A DNA stretch of 64,000 nucleotides from Rhododendron vialii (Eukaryota > Streptophyta > Magnoliopsida > Ericales > Ericaceae), in NCBI RefSeq assembly GCF_030253575.1, contig NC_080567.1, forward strand, positions 35,803,501 through 35,867,500. Reading direction: 5' to 3'. A program made the position numbers and the translations under genes. Under the pieces are notes generated by a model, which saw only the letters and a list, made by a program, of their open reading frames with translations, searched no databases and was not told the DNA's origin. Shown here piece after piece: positions 1 to 12,657 of this stretch. Positions within the stretch are counted from its first letter, which is position 1. Each line of letters starts with the position of its first letter.

Positions 1-3000
1 TTTTTTTTTGGAAGAGGCCAAAGTTTTTTCATTCTTCGATTTTTGAAGAGTAGAGATTTGGTTTTTGGTTTTTCTGTGGGAGGAGAGTTGTTCTCGGCCT
101 TTTGGCCTGGGAAGGATAGAGAAGGGAGTTTTATTCTATGGGCTGAGAGAGAGAGAGCGCGCTTCGGTCTCTTTCTTTCTTCTTTCTCCCCTCCCCGTAG
201 ATGCAGCAAATGGGCATGCATTTTATAGGCCAAGAAACAGTTGCATGTGTTGCAATACAATGGATGTCTCTTCTCATCCGTTTCCCAGCAGAAGTTGGCC
301 ACACTGATTGCTCTTGAACGGAGACTTACCAGTTAATGCACCGAAATTCCTGGTAGGAAGCAATTGCACCGACTGACATGGTAGGCTAATGTTATTCGAA
401 ATTTGTTTGGAAAGGGGGCGTCCGGGATTCAGAGATTTGCGCGCTGCTGTTTAACCAAGCTTTATCAGCTAAGATGGCTTGGAGGATTGTTCAAAATCCT
501 GAGTCGGTTTCAGGCAAGGTTATGCTTTCAAAATACTGTAACAAGTCTCAGTTCCTCAGTGTAAAACCAAAATCCAATTCTTCAAGAAGGGGGGAAGAGT
601 ATTTTGGGGTTGTAGGACCTCTTAATTGAGGATTCGAAATAGGAGTTGGGGGATGGGAAGTCGATTGACCCGTTTCAGGATCAATGGATTCCGACGGTTG
701 CAAATCCTTCTGTGTTTGTTTCGGTTGCGTATCATATGGCTCTTAAACAGAGTAATCAAAGGCTTTTTACTCAGAGGGAGCGTTTTGAGACTTTCTAGAA
801 AAAGCTTCGGTCTTTTATTATTCCTGCTTTGTTTATTTAGAAGTTGATGCTAATGAAGGATCAGTAAAAGCTTCGTACAGAAGGGGCGTGGCAGAAGGAT
901 TGATCCGTGGGGTGCTTTTGCTCGGGTAGCTGTTGATGATAAACAAAGGGAGATCGGCCGCAATGGGAGGAGAGATGTTATCAGCAACAATGGCGGAAGC
1001 TAAGGCCCGTTTAGATGCCATCCAATCCAACGGTGTCTGGAGCCGGGGCTTTCACCGACAATTTGTTGCTTTTAAAATTTCTGCGCAAGGATATCGACCC
1101 GTGATGTGTGGATTACTTCTCTAATTTAAGATATTAGGTGTACGGCTGATAGGTTTGTTTCTTTGTCTGTTGTAAAAATTAAACGATTAGTGGTCCACTT
1201 CGCCCATAAGTTGGTGAAAGTCACCCTAATATGGGATGGCTATATTTGTAATTCGGTTATTACATAAAGGCAATATTCCAGTTTCTCAAAAAAACAAAAA
1301 AAAAAAAAAAAGTTTCTGCCTTTAAAATAATGCTACTAGATCACAAGATTTGGTTGTTGAACTTACCGCATTAGTAACGACTTTTTTCACCGCTTTCATG
1401 TCATCCAACCAGAACTTCGCTGTGGCAAGCTTCCTCGGCCACAGCTCCACCCCAGCGCCGCCGCTCACGGCGGTTGTCTTGTCTTTCACCCACAAAGCCC
1501 TCAACACAAACTCCATAATAAAACCCAACCCCATCAGCATTCCCACCACTACCTTCCACAACTGCGTCCATTGCTTCTCCTGGTTTGACGACGAATTAGA
1601 ATAAGTACCCATTGAACCCATACTCGACCTCCGATCCAGTTCATGATCGGCCCTCCGGCACCACTCTTGAAGCATCGACATCAGCGAAATCCCGTCCCCC
1701 AATGCATGGTGGATCCGAAAAACAATACAATTGTGAGCTCTCAACAGGTGTACCTAAAGTTTTAAGTTTCAAATGCATTATAGTATTATTCGATCGAAGA
1801 AAAGTAATTCCTTTTATTTATTAGCAAAGAGAAGTAATTTTTGCACTCTACTTCACATAAATATATCTTTATCAACGATAATGAAAAAAAAAAAAAAAAA
1901 TAGGGTGAATGCCAATACCTATTATTGGTGAAAGAAGACTAAAATTTCATTTTTATCCCTTAAACTATTCATGTTTTGTTGACTCCGCCCCTCAACTTCT
2001 AATTGCACCAATTTAGTTCTTAAACTTTTTGATTTTCTCCAATTAAATCCAATTGGTAACATCCGCTTAATCAATGGCAGAAAACACTTGTTTTTTTGTT
2101 TTTTTCCAGTGTTGGGTCTGGCAATTTTGAGGGCAAGAGGTAAGCCATGCCATGAATATAGGACAACCACCAGGACCACATCAACAAATTAAGCCAAACA
2201 TGCACACACTCTCTCTCTCACGGCCCACGACTCCCACTTGGATAGGGGATCGAGTACAATAATGTTTGACGGGAGTCCCCTACTATTTATTGTAGTTCGT
2301 TAAATTATGAAGATAGAGACTTTAAACATAAAATTAGGTTTTTTTATTGGACTTTTAAATGAAAGTTCAATTAAAAAAATAAGATGGCTTAGTTCAACTA
2401 GCTTGTGGTCTTTAAGTCAAAGATATTAGTTTTAGGATATTTTTTGATAAATTTCACTCACCTCCTTTGAGATTTCTGTCAATTACAAGGAACTTTCCTG
2501 TTTTTTTCTAAAATATCATTGACCTTCTTTGTCTTTGAAACTATTATCAAGATTCCTCATTCCGTTAACTTTTCAAGCACCCAAAAACCGTTAATTTGAC
2601 TATGAAAAGACATAAATGCCCTCTCTTTTACCACAAATCTAACCACGTTTATTGCCCTTCCGCATTTTGGTCATTTATTACCTTATGTGATCTGTTTTCT
2701 GCCCATTAATTTAAATTGTTGTTACAAAATTTGATTTAATGGGAGAAAAATTAAATAGTTGAAGGACTACATAGGTGGAATCAATAGTTGAGGTACAGAG
2801 TAAACAAAACTTGTATAGTTTACGGGATAAAACTGAAAAAAACTTGTGAAAAAATAGAGATTAAAACAAACAATTATTAGAGTCTATAATTAAAAAGCAA
2901 CATTATAAAAAAAAAAGAGTTTGGGACATTAAATAACTTGTATCCATAGAAAATCCGGCTTAACAATAGATAGTAACTAAACAGGAGTTAACATATCATT

Positions 3001-4267
3001 CCATTTGCCATTACGAAAGTTATTAGTTTTTTTGGCATCATCTTCCAAATCAACAATATACTTCAAAATTTATTTTTTAGTACTTAAAATTGTACACAAC
3101 ACAATTCTCAAAGAACACAAATTTTAAAGTACATTTATAAAATAGTGAATAGAAAAAATCATTTGGAAAAATGATTTTAAAACTCTCCTTTTATTGATTG
3201 GCACTCTCTTTTTCGTCTTTATTTACTTGAAAGGATAAAAAATGACTCAAGATGTATGGGTGATTTAGTAATTTTATACTGTATGAATATAAGACAATTT
3301 CATACGAATAAAAGGCAAAAATAGGGAATGCCAATGGATAAAAGAGGAGTGTAAAAATCATATTCTCAATCCATATGAATAATAATGCTTTGTTCAATAC
3401 ATATGGAAAGGAAGCAAAATGAAAAGAAAGTTTAAAAAATTTCCCTTCCTTGGTTTGGTTTGAGGGGGAAAGATGAGAGAAAATGGCAAAATAGTGTTCT
3501 AAGAGCATCCACACTTATAAATGCGACTTTATTTTATTTTATTTTATTTTATTGTCATTTTCTTTGTTGGCCAATGCATAGCAAGGGTGTCATACTCATG
3601 TATGCCAATTTGCATTTATCATTCTCGTTCTCTCTCTCCTTAAATGACATTTGCCCAATTTGAGAAAATTTTGAGTTTGTGGGTGTGGGTCCTGTGGGAT
3701 GCTGTTTGCCATTTTTGGGAAATGGCCACATGTGTCAGATTTGTCAACCGGTATGGTTTGCTCTAAGGATAGTATGGACTGTGGAGGAAAATTTTCCCCG
3801 TCTTAATTATTTTCCCTTTTCCTTCCTTGCTTTCCACAAATTTCAAGCAGAGCATAAATAAGTGATTTAAGATACGAATGAAACACCAAAATTAGGAACA
3901 GGACCTCCCACAGCGGCTTGTCGTAGCTGAGCGGCAATGAGACGGCAAGGTCGGCGACATAGTCGTTCACCGCTTCTTCATCGTCGCCGGCGTCAGAGAC
4001 GGGTTCTTCGACGACAATGACGTGACGGCGGACGTCAACTTGGGTCTGGCGCCAGTGCTCGCGGCCGTGAGAGTCTCGGACCAGGAGGCTGGAGAATCGG
4101 GGGAGTCGGACCATGACGGAGTTGGCGATTTCGGACGTGGCAGCCGCGACGTCGATCGGGTTCTCGCAGCCCATGATGCAGTGGACTATCTGGTGCATTT
4201 CGGGCGTGAGGAACAGCCGGCCCAGCGGGCTCAGTGGCTCATCTCTCTCTACTTCTTGGTTGCCCAT
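1..4267 (-). CDS. WSD-A: wax ester synthase/diacylglycerol acyltransferase-like gene, 5' part (3' end outside window)
   Basis: Plant WSD-family O-acyltransferases join acyl-CoA to fatty alcohols or diacylglycerol, usually at the ER, for cuticular wax. Two exons are visible. Exon 1 is 4267-3905 (121 codons, from ATG) and ends in the codons PLWE followed by a GT donor. Exon 2 is 1753-1367 (129 codons), after an AG acceptor, and ends at a gtaagt donor. Joined in phase 0 they read through PLWEVHLLRAHNC into the catalytic HHALGDG motif (residues ~136-142, HHxxxDG type). A hydrophobic stretch near residues 185-208 may be a membrane anchor. Remaining exons should lie left of the window. Exon 1 is about 85% identical by hand count to WSD-B, downstream of which it sits in tandem. 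A dead LINE lies in intron 2, antisense. Whether the gene is functional cannot be judged without its 3' half. Confidence 0.85.
385..1311 (+). mobile_element. Degenerate LINE (non-LTR retrotransposon) 3' part in intron 2 of WSD-A
   Basis: The + strand keeps broken pieces of the reverse transcriptase C-terminal region (a 'VIRN.FGKG' relic and a 'FNQA..LAKMAWRI'-like stretch) and of the RNase H domain (AEAKARLDAIQ near 990-1025). It ends in an A-rich tail at about 1288-1311. Frames are broken throughout. The same remnant, longer, lies at the equivalent place in WSD-B (16036-19190), so insertion came before the gene duplication. Confidence 0.75.
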
Positions 4268-4740
4268 TGTGTGTATGTGTTTGTGTGTGTGCGTGAGAGA
4301 GAGAGAGAAGGGGGTGAATAGCGCAATAATGATTTTCCTACACATAGGGAATTCATGGTAAGAGTCAGGCCTTTTTATAGAGTTTTTACTAGTAGTAACG
4401 TGAAAATCCTGCCGTACTAGAGCTGCAACCAGTCCTTGAATCATAAAAAGTGGGGGTGTTGGTTGGTCAAATGCGTTAAAGCCTAAAAGGCCATTCATTC
4501 AATCAGCAAAATTCACCTGCAAGAAACATTATCCAGTTTTCCTGGATTGCCAAAAGTACTCACTTTGTTTGGTATACATTTTAGAAAGTTATTTTTGATG
4601 TAATGAGCGGTAATGAGCAAAGAGAGATAGCGAGAAATTTATTGAAAACTATGTAAAAAGTAAAAAATTAATTTAAAAAATGGAGACCAAGCGGAGTGAC
4701 TGTCTTTAATTCTCAATGGAGTACATTTTTCTCCAACATT

Positions 4741-4984
4741 AGGGGGTGTTTCTATTTTTCAAAAAAGTTCTTTTTTGAAAAAGAAGATAATTTCAAATTC
4801 AAATATAATGAAAATGAAAAATATTTTTTTAATTTTTTTTGCACCGTTTAAAATATCTTAATGAGATCTATCAAACAAGATCCATATTGGTAGGAAAATT
4901 ATTTGCGTAAATACGTAATTTTTAAACTTGAAATTACCTTCTTTTTCAAAAAAAAAACTTTTTTGAAAAAAGGGAACACCTCCT
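4741..4984. mobile_element. Inverted-repeat MITE, simple member of the 'GTTCC' family, upstream of WSD-A
   Basis: Ends are AGGGGGTGTTTCT and, inverted, AGGAGGTGTTCCC. The interior (poly-A/T arms, 'caccg..taaaatatc', then the 20-nt core at 4863-4882) matches the outer part of the large elements at 31649-32410 and 35366-36128, but lacks their GC-rich insert. It therefore looks like the un-nested form of the family. Confidence 0.6.
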
Positions 4985-5017
4985 AATTATTTACTAGCAC
5001 CAGTCATTTTCCCTTCT

Positions 5018-5200
5018 ACTATTTTCTTGTTTCCTGTCACTTTTGGTTTTGTCTTGTGAATAGATTTGCAGTAACTTGTAAACCAAAGTGTTTTAAAAGT
5101 GTTTTCAATATAAAACAAAAAGCATTGATCTTCCTTTCCAAGTCCGCTAAGATAGAGTACATTATGATTAACTATGTTACTTGTTTAACTTATTTGTGTG
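5018..5200 (+). mobile_element. Copia-type LTR fragment
   Basis: Closely matches part of the LTR at 8395-8710 (shared 'agatttg..gtaacttgtaaacc', 'acaaaaagcat', 'gttacttgtttaact'). It has no internal coding region. It sits between the WSD-A promoter and a second copy of that promoter. Confidence 0.6.
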
Positions 5201-5204
5201 TGTG

Positions 5205-5575
5205 TGAGAGAGCGAGAGAGAAGGGGGTGAATAGCGCAATAATGATTTTCCTACACCCGGGGAATTCGTGTTACAATAATTCTAGTGACACACTCAAACA
5301 CACACCCACACTCACATGAGTGGTGGGCCACATACACACACTAGAGTATGTAGTGTGTGTGGGACCTGCCACTCATGCGAGTGATGAATGTTTGTTTTGG
5401 TGTGAGTTTGGGTGTGGTACTAGCACCATTATTCATGTAGGGTCAGGCCTTTTTATAGAGTTTTTACCAGTAACATGAAAATCCTGCAGTACTAGAGCTG
5501 CAACCAGTCCTTGAATCATAAAAACTGGGGGTGCTGGTTGGTCAAGTACATTAAAGCCTAAAAGTGTTGGTGTGA
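5205..5575 (-). repeat. Second copy of the WSD-A 5' flank, without its coding exon
   Basis: From 'gagagagaagggggtgaata' to 'aagcctaaaag' this repeats the sequence just upstream of the WSD-A ATG (about 4290-4485), in the same orientation. The copy is split by a small hairpin element (5264-5434). The arrangement could give WSD-A a duplicated promoter, or be debris of a local duplication bounded by the LTR fragment at 5018-5200. Confidence 0.7.
5264..5434. mobile_element. Small palindromic MITE (CACACCC family), copy 1
   Basis: Near-palindrome with 'ctagtgacacactcaaacac' against 'ggtgtgagtttgggtgtg' and a central 'cacactcac..tgagtggtgg'. It is related to the elements at 26248-26390 and 49026-49191. 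The interrupted promoter copy marks both insertion edges. Confidence 0.6.
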
Positions 5576-5965
5576 AGGGTGTAGATATTATTCTTTTCCT
5601 TATTTAGCTATTTGAATTACTTGTATTCCTTATTTAGCTTTGTGTACTACAAGACGCCCTTCTCTGTCGAATGAATCTTCAAATCAGTTAGCTTGAACGG
5701 GGAGTTTGCCCTTCTCTCTCTTGATTCTCTTTCCCAAACAAGCATTTCCACCGGGTACTATTTTTTCACTGGAAGGGAAAACTTAAAGTAATAAAATTCA
5801 CTCACATTATTTTACTCCAATTTTACAAAGTTATTTTTCTTTCTCAGGTCATGCCATTAATGCACTCTTTTATTCAAATTTGTACTTAAATTTGAGTTTA
5901 TCCAATGAAGTAAAAAAAAGAGAGTAAACATTTGAGTAAAAACTTTTTTCTAATGAAACATTATA

Positions 5966-6375
5966 GGATTCAGGGAGCGTGCTGCACAGCTACGTGTTGT
6001 GCAGCGTGCTGCGCGGCCTTCAGAGCCGCCTTGCTGGCATCGGCCCGACGATCGAAGACGTCCACTGCGTAGAGCTCGTCGAGTACTACAGGTGTACCAA
6101 AAATCAACCCGATCAAATATCGTTAAATGCCTCATCGGAACACATATAATTCGAAAAGAATGGATTCAATAGTTTTGATCCAGTGTTTCGTATCCATTAG
6201 GATTCATTTTTTTCCAAATTATATGTATTCCGATGAAGTAGTTAACGATATTTGATCGGGTTGATTTTTGTTATGCTTGTAGTACTCGACGAGCTCTACG
6301 CAGTGGACGTCTCTGATCATCGGGCCGATGCCGGCAAGACGGCTCCAGAGGCCGCGCAGCACGCTCCCTGAATCC
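5966..6375. mobile_element. 410-bp foldback element with 9-bp target duplication (Mutator-like MITE)
   Basis: The element begins GGATTCAGGGAGCGTGCTGC and ends with its inverse. The arms pair over most of their length, for example the 'cgacgagctctacgcagtgg' and 'ttgatcgggttg' blocks. Flanks are aacattata (5957-5965) and aacattaca (6376-6384), an 8/9 match, as expected for a Mutator-type insertion. It carries no transposase. Confidence 0.8.
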
Positions 6376-7605
6376 AACATTACAAGCTTTCTTTACTTTT
6401 CTGATTTCTCACGTTAAAATGGATGATTAATTTTGAAATATTATAACGAAAAAGCTAAACAAAAACTTACAAAAAGAAAAAAGTACCAAAAATATTCCAG
6501 ATCACAAATTTAGGGAGAATGTGGCTCAACTTTATATTCTTATATTCTTATCAGAACACATGATTCAGTGCTTTGATACTATATTAGATTGTTAATCAAC
6601 TCATCTAAAAATATTCACTTTTAAGCAAAAAAGTACCCTTTTTTTTTTTTTCATTTTTTAGCTTAAAAGTAAATCTTTCCAAAAATATTTGGGTAAAAGT
6701 AAAAAAAGAATACTTTAAAGTTTAACACAAAACTAATAAACACGAAATTTTTTTGAGTTTCAAAAAATTTTTGAAAAGTTAAGCTTAACTCAACCTATTA
6801 CCCCTAAATTTAAGTTATGCGTGAGAATCATATAGATTCTGTTCGGTTTGAATTTTGAGGGAGATTTTTAAGAGTAATGAGTATAGAAAGATAGAAAGAA
6901 TTACCGGACAGAGGTGTGGACCAGATCATATCCCCAATTCATGGTCTCCACTCTTGAAATCACTAATTCCATGACAAGAGGTAAAATATTCGTGAAGATA
7001 TGGTGTGCCAAGTTGAAATGTCAATTATACCCTCCTTTATATATCACTTCCAAGCCTTAGCCCCAAATTTTCTCCCAAAATTAGCATTTTCTCCCTCTCT
7101 CACCAACCGCACCCACCCCTCTCTCTCTCTCTCTCTCTACGCCATTTCCAGTTCTGATGGAAACCCATCTTTTCCAATCATATATATCCAAAGGAGCAAC
7201 CCATCTTTGTGTTCTTGAATCAGCCAAACTTTATGAGTTATATAATGGAAACAGTCGAAAACACATCTCCAAGAAGGCAAGAATTGATATTTGAAAATCG
7301 TGGGTATTGACTGTGGGTTTGATTTATATGAACTGAATCTTGGGTCTTGTAATTTCAATTAAAATATGTAAATTTGTGTTACCTCCACTGATTTAAGTTT
7401 TAGTTGGGAAAAAACGATACTAATTTGGGTTTGATTTGGGAAAAATCGGAACTAATTTGGGTTTGCCTTACAAAAAAATTTGGTGGTGGTTACTATGGGG
7501 GTTGAGGGGTGATGGTGCCGGAGATGGGGGATGGTGGTGACGGTAAAGAGATTAAGGGATTTTGTGGTTTGTGAATGACAAAGAATTTGGGGTTTTCAAA
7601 TTGAC

Positions 7606-7634
<29 letters not shown>
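7606..7634 (+). repeat. 29-nt poly-G run
   Basis: An uninterrupted run of G inside a G/T-rich stretch (about 7480-7710) rich in GGTGG and GGGG words. It could form a G-quadruplex. Run length in such tracts is unreliable. Confidence 0.85.
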
Positions 7635-7636
<2 letters not shown>

Positions 7637-7764
7637 GGGTATGGCTGGGGGTGGTGATTGCTATGAAAGTTGAGGGGTGTCGGTCCTGTCGGAGATGGTG
7701 GAATGGTGTTGGGCCTTGTGGCGGTGAAGAGGAACAAGAAAAGGGGAGATGGCATATTTCAATA

Positions 7765-8150
7765 AAAATGACGTAGTCTTTGACAATAAAAATGATGGTC
7801 TATTTCAATATAATAAAACGTCTGTTTCATAAATTGACTTGCCCTTTTCTAGATGAATAAAGTTGGTTGAACTTCAATGGGAGATGTCATTCATTGAACA
7901 AGATATGACTTGGTCTTTATCAGTAAAATTGATGGTCTGTTTCAATATAATGAAAAGTTTGTTTCATATATTGACTTGTCCTTTTTTTGTCCAAATAAGG
8001 TTGGTTGAGCTTCAATGAGAGATAACATTCATTGAACATAATATGACTTGGTCTTTATCAATAAAAATTATAGTCTATTTCAATATAATAAAACGTCTGT
8101 TCCATATATTGACTTGCATTTTTTTGGCCCAAATATGGTTGGGGCTTCTA
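7765..8150. repeat. Tandem repeat, about 138-bp unit, ~2.8 copies
   Basis: Units start near 7768, 7903 and 8041. Each contains 'atgacttggtctttatca', 'tttcaatataataaaacg', 'tatattgacttg' and 'ggttggttgaacttcaatg'. Copies differ by scattered substitutions. No coding content is seen. Confidence 0.8.
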
Positions 8151-8760
8151 AGCACAAACGGTGCCGTTTTATATTCAGGGGCAAAATTGTCCCAACTGTT
8201 CCACCGGAGTTATGGTTATCATGTATTTGTCATTAAAAGGCTTCCTACCATCTCTGAGTCATTTCAAAAGTGTAGCCCATAAAAGTGGCAATTAAGTCTT
8301 TGGTACACCTCTCCCCGGTAATTCTCCCTTGATGGAAATGAGGTACTTTATGCGTTGTCGGGATCCCCAGTGGGCAGTCCCTAGCAAGACCCTTTCTTGT
8401 TTCCTGTCACTTTCGAGCTTAGTGCCTACTAGTGTGTTGTAATGGGAGGTTAATTAAGACAATCAGCTGCATGATTTGAGGAGACCAAGGTGACCCATGT
8501 TACCCCAAGTTTAGTCTCCCCATATCATGCCTTAGTTTCCTATATTTTCCTAAACCGTAATTACGTTTTTGGTTTTTGCTTTTGTCGATCTTGTGTATAG
8601 ATTTGCTTGTAACTTGTAAACCAAAGTGTTTTAGTTTTTTCACTACAAAACAAAAAGCATCAACATCCATCCCCTTCCCCAAGTCTCTTAAGATAGAATA
8701 AATTAGGATTAACGAATGACAATATATATATATACACACACACACACTTTATATCCAATG

Positions 8761-8959
8761 AGGGATCCTGCACGGGCTTACCGTGCGGGACTCCCCTTTC
8801 CCGGTCGAATTGCAACGATCCGGGCCACTCAATGTGTTCAGAATGTAATTTTAAGGGTACCCGCGAGAAATCATTAAAAAAACAGAGCAGTTTTTTACTG
8901 AACCGTTCAATAAAAAACTGTTTGGATCAAGCCCTTCTCGATCATTTTTTTTGCTAATT

Positions 8960-8991
<32 letters not shown>

Positions 8992-9078
8992 TCACGTTCT
9001 GATCACTTTGAGCGGCTCGGATCGTCGCAATTTGATCGGGAAAGGGGAGTCCCGCACGGTAAGCCCGTGCGGGATCCC
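8761..9078. mobile_element. Foldback MITE with hairpin-bearing arms, copy 1
   Basis: Terminal blocks 'agggatcctgcacggg' and inverted 'agggatcccgcacggg' continue inward through 'ccgtgcgggactcccctttc', then 'gatccg.gc.actcaa.gtg.tcag'. Each arm also holds its own small palindrome (cacgggc..accgtg). A relative lies at 54091-54379. This copy is inserted in the copia 5' LTR. Confidence 0.75.
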
Positions 9079-9090
9079 TTAGGGGAACCG

Positions 9091-9191
<101 letters not shown>

Positions 9192-10479
9192 AAGTCTATG
9201 TTACTTGTTTAACTCCTTGTTCGTCCGATCCAAAGGTTGTAGTTTTACTTTTGTTCTTGTTTACATGGATCGATGATGTGATCTTGGCGGGAAATGATCT
9301 GGAACAATTCAAGAAATCAAGAGATTTTTGAATTATCATTTCGAACTTAATTAAAGACCTTGGAAATCTCAAATATTTCTTAGGCATAGAGGTTGCACGT
9401 TGAATAAAAGGAATTTATTTGTCGCAAAGAAAGTATGCGCTTGAAATTCTTGAAGACACTGGATTCGTTTGAGCAAGACCCGTAGAGTTTCCTATGGAAC
9501 AAAACCTTAAGCTTAATGAGCATGATGGAGAACTCATGAAAAATCCTTCTACATAGCGTAAACTTGTGGGACGACTAATTTATTTGACCATTATAAGACC
9601 AGATTTTGTGTGTGCAATGTATATATTGAGTAAGTTCATGGACAAGCCACGTATACCTCATGTGGATGCAGCAGCACCGAGCATTGAGGTATATTACGCA
9701 AGCACAGGGCCAAGGGATCTTGTTATTAGTCGATAGTCTGATTCAGTTAGAGGCATTTTGTGATGCAAATTGGGTGCGTTGTAGAGACATGCGGCGGTCA
9801 GTAACTAGATATTGCATTTCACTTGGCTAATTACTTATTTCTTGGAAAACAAAGAAGCAAACAACTATGTCGCGATCCTCTGCTGAAGCAAAATATAGAT
9901 CTATGGCTGCAACTTGTTGTGAGGTTACTTGGTTAAAGCAAGTATCGGAAGATTTAAAGATAAACCACTCCTAGCCAGTCCGGTTATATTGCGAAGATAA
10001 AGCTGCCCTACAAATCCAGTTTTTCATGAACGCACAAAACACATTAAAATTGATTGTCATGTAGTTAGTGAAAGAATCTTAGCAGGAATCATCCAAACAG
10101 CTCATGTCTAGAACTCAACAACCAACTGATCTTTTCACTAAAACTCTACGTTTAAATCAGTTTCATTTTTCACTGGACAAGTTGGGTGTTAGGAACATAT
10201 ACCGGAACTTGAGGGGGAGTGTTGAAGATCATCAAGCCAATCAGCCGCTTGATTTGAGTAGACCAAGTTGACCCATGTGACCCTAAGTTTACTCCTGATC
10301 ATATATCATGCCTTAGTTTCCTATATTTTCCTAACTGTAATTACGTTTTTGGTTTTGTCTTATTTGCTGTAACTTGTAAAACAAAGTTTAGTGTGTTCAA
10401 TACAAAGTCTATTTTATTAACAGGAAGGAAGAAAAATCAGTGTCAAATCATGAGCCTATTTGATCGTGTTGGTGGTGTC

Positions 10480-11190
10480 TGTGGAAATACAGAATAGCAC
10501 CATTACAATACTCATTCAATCTCCAAATAAATTTAACACTTTTAACAAACAAATTATGTCTAGCTTTTTAAACTTTTTGTCATATACCACAATTTTTTTT
10601 AGAGAATTCAGGGCACCAAGGATGCTCTAACGTCCATCGTTCCATGTACACAAGAATAACCTACCAGGCAAAAAACTAAAGAAAGGAAAACATAGAAATA
10701 TTAGGACGCTTTCATTCTCATCCAACGTCGAGATCAACACACAAAGTTTTTGTGCCAGACTTGGTGCACATGATTGTCTGACTCCCAAATATATGGTCCT
10801 TCATCTACTGGGTGATGCAAATAAATGTTACTCCCTTCGTCTCATTTTCATTTTCATTGTCCATTATTCTGTTTGTTTCTTTTATGTCTTTTGCGTATAT
10901 TTTTTAGTATAAATATTGAAAAATATGCAATATTGATATTGTTTGATAGATCTCGATTAGTTCTATAATACAAAGTTTTTAAAATTATGAAAAATATTAT
11001 AAATTAAAAAATATAAGCAATTAAAAATTACACGCAATTCAAATATAAACCGTAAAAATAGGATGAATAGAGTATATAGTAAAGAGGAATACTCCAGAAG
11101 AGAGCATCTACCGTTGGTCCTGTCGGGAGAGAGACTACACGTCTTCATTGTGAGAAGCTAACATCTGACATAGATTTAATTACTTCTACA
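10480..11190. repeat. Spacer segment shared with 24745-25790 (copy 1 of tandem duplication)
   Basis: Shared landmarks are 'tagcaccattacaatactc', 'ataccacaatttttt', 'ccaaggatgctctaa', 'tgtccatcg', 'cattctcatcca', 'gcatctaccgttggtcctg' and 'gagaagctaacatct'. The order is the same in both copies apart from private insertions and a ~33-nt inversion. Confidence 0.75.
10831..11073. mobile_element. Diverged Stowaway-like MITE
   Basis: Begins CTCCCTTCGTCTC after TA and ends near 'ggatgaatagagta'. Interior 'gatattgtttgatagatctc' (10935-10954) matches other CTCCCTCC elements of the window. Ends are more decayed than those of the copies at 23009 or 61210. Confidence 0.5.
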
Positions 11191-12657
11191 AAGGGGGAAC
11201 GAAATCCCCCCAATTTCGGAGAGAGAGAGAGAGAGAGAGAGAGAAGAGAGAGAGAGGGGTGATCGCCACCATTTGAAGCGACTCCCCCTCCACCTCCTCT
11301 GGTGAACACCACCAACGGCGATTTTCGCCTCCGGGACCACCGACGGGACCACGCACCACCAAGGTGTTGGTTTTCCACTTAAATGAGAGAGGCCCAAATG
11401 AAGGTCCCCCAAGTTTGAGACCCAGCCACCGACAGCAATTTGGGCGCGTTAAATGAGAAGATCTTAAACGCATGATTTAGGAATTAATTAGGAGTAAATA
11501 TTTCTGTGGTTCTTTCTCTCTTGTGGCTCTATATACTGGTGTTTATATGTATGTGTGTGAAGTGAGGGAAAACAGACAGAGATACAGAGAGTGGTGAGGA
11601 ACCAGAGTGAGGTTTTGTACGATTGATTTTTTACTAGCTTGATGAATAATTATCTTAAATTTCCTCTCAATGTGGGTTGTGTGTATGTGTTTGTTTGGTT
11701 TGACGCATCTCGGCGGTGATTGTCACGCACCAGTTCCAAGGAAGAAGGCGACCTGATGCGGTGGTGGTGGTGTTCGCCAGCTTTCCGCTCAGTTTTTTTT
11801 AGAGGTGGTGCCCACTGCCAAGTAGGCAAGCTGTGGGTGGAGCAGTGAACAAGAGCGGCGGGCACTTTCTGATGTAACACAGCTTCTCAAAGTGATGACT
11901 TGTAGGGAAGGACAAACGGACAACGTTAAGTTGTACATTAAAACTAAGGACACCTGAAATAGTAGGTTCACAGACAGTATACAACAGCCAGCAATTAGAT
12001 CTTAACTTTTGAAGAGAAACCATGGTTTTCCCTCCACCACTAGGCCAAATTACCAGCCCATCGAAAACAATCAATGCTCACAGTACCTCTTCGAGTTTCT
12101 GGTCCTGACCCCAAGGCAAGAAGGAGAAGTACACAAAATTAACTCAAATAACTGCAAACCATACGACAGAGACACGACTCTCCACCTACAGAATAAGATC
12201 ATGCATATATAAGATCATACATATATGAGAAGCTTACTAAACAAAGGGACAGCATCCGTGAACCGTATCACTAATGTTATGTTGGGGTACACCCTAGTGT
12301 GGTGGGTGTGAGTGTAGGGGATCACTCCCCCTTGTATAAGAGTGCAGTGTGTGTGTGACAGAGAGAGGGTGAGGGAGAGTGTGAGCCAGTTGAGGCTCCC
12401 CCAACAGGGGGAGCGGGGCGCCTCGGATATGTCCGGAGAGACTGTCGGAGAGCCACCGGAGTGAGGGAGAGAGAGAGAGGAGTGATGGCAGCCGGGTTGT
12501 GGCATGCTAGAGAGGTTTTTTCATTTAAATTGTATTTGTTTTGTGAATAATACAATTACCGAGTTTTTCCTCGGATATCTCTCGTTTTGTGCTTGGTTTG
12601 GTTGCGTGCATGTGCTTGGGGTGCAGATTTGGGGGTCAGGGTCTCGACCCAACATGT
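11191..12657. other. No gene recognised; low-complexity spacer
   Basis: Holds a (GA)n tract (about 11219-11257), a G/C-richer stretch with GGTGG-type words (11265-11460), a TATA-like 'ctctatatactgg' near 11528, and a G/A-rich segment at 12280-12500. Reading frames here are short and compositionally biased. Confidence 0.5.

Noticed and set aside
7000..7358. Frame and TATA-like leader near 7000-7350 as a small gene
   Set aside because: 72 aa with a Ser/Leu-rich (CT)n translation in the middle; no continuation in a second exon could be supported.
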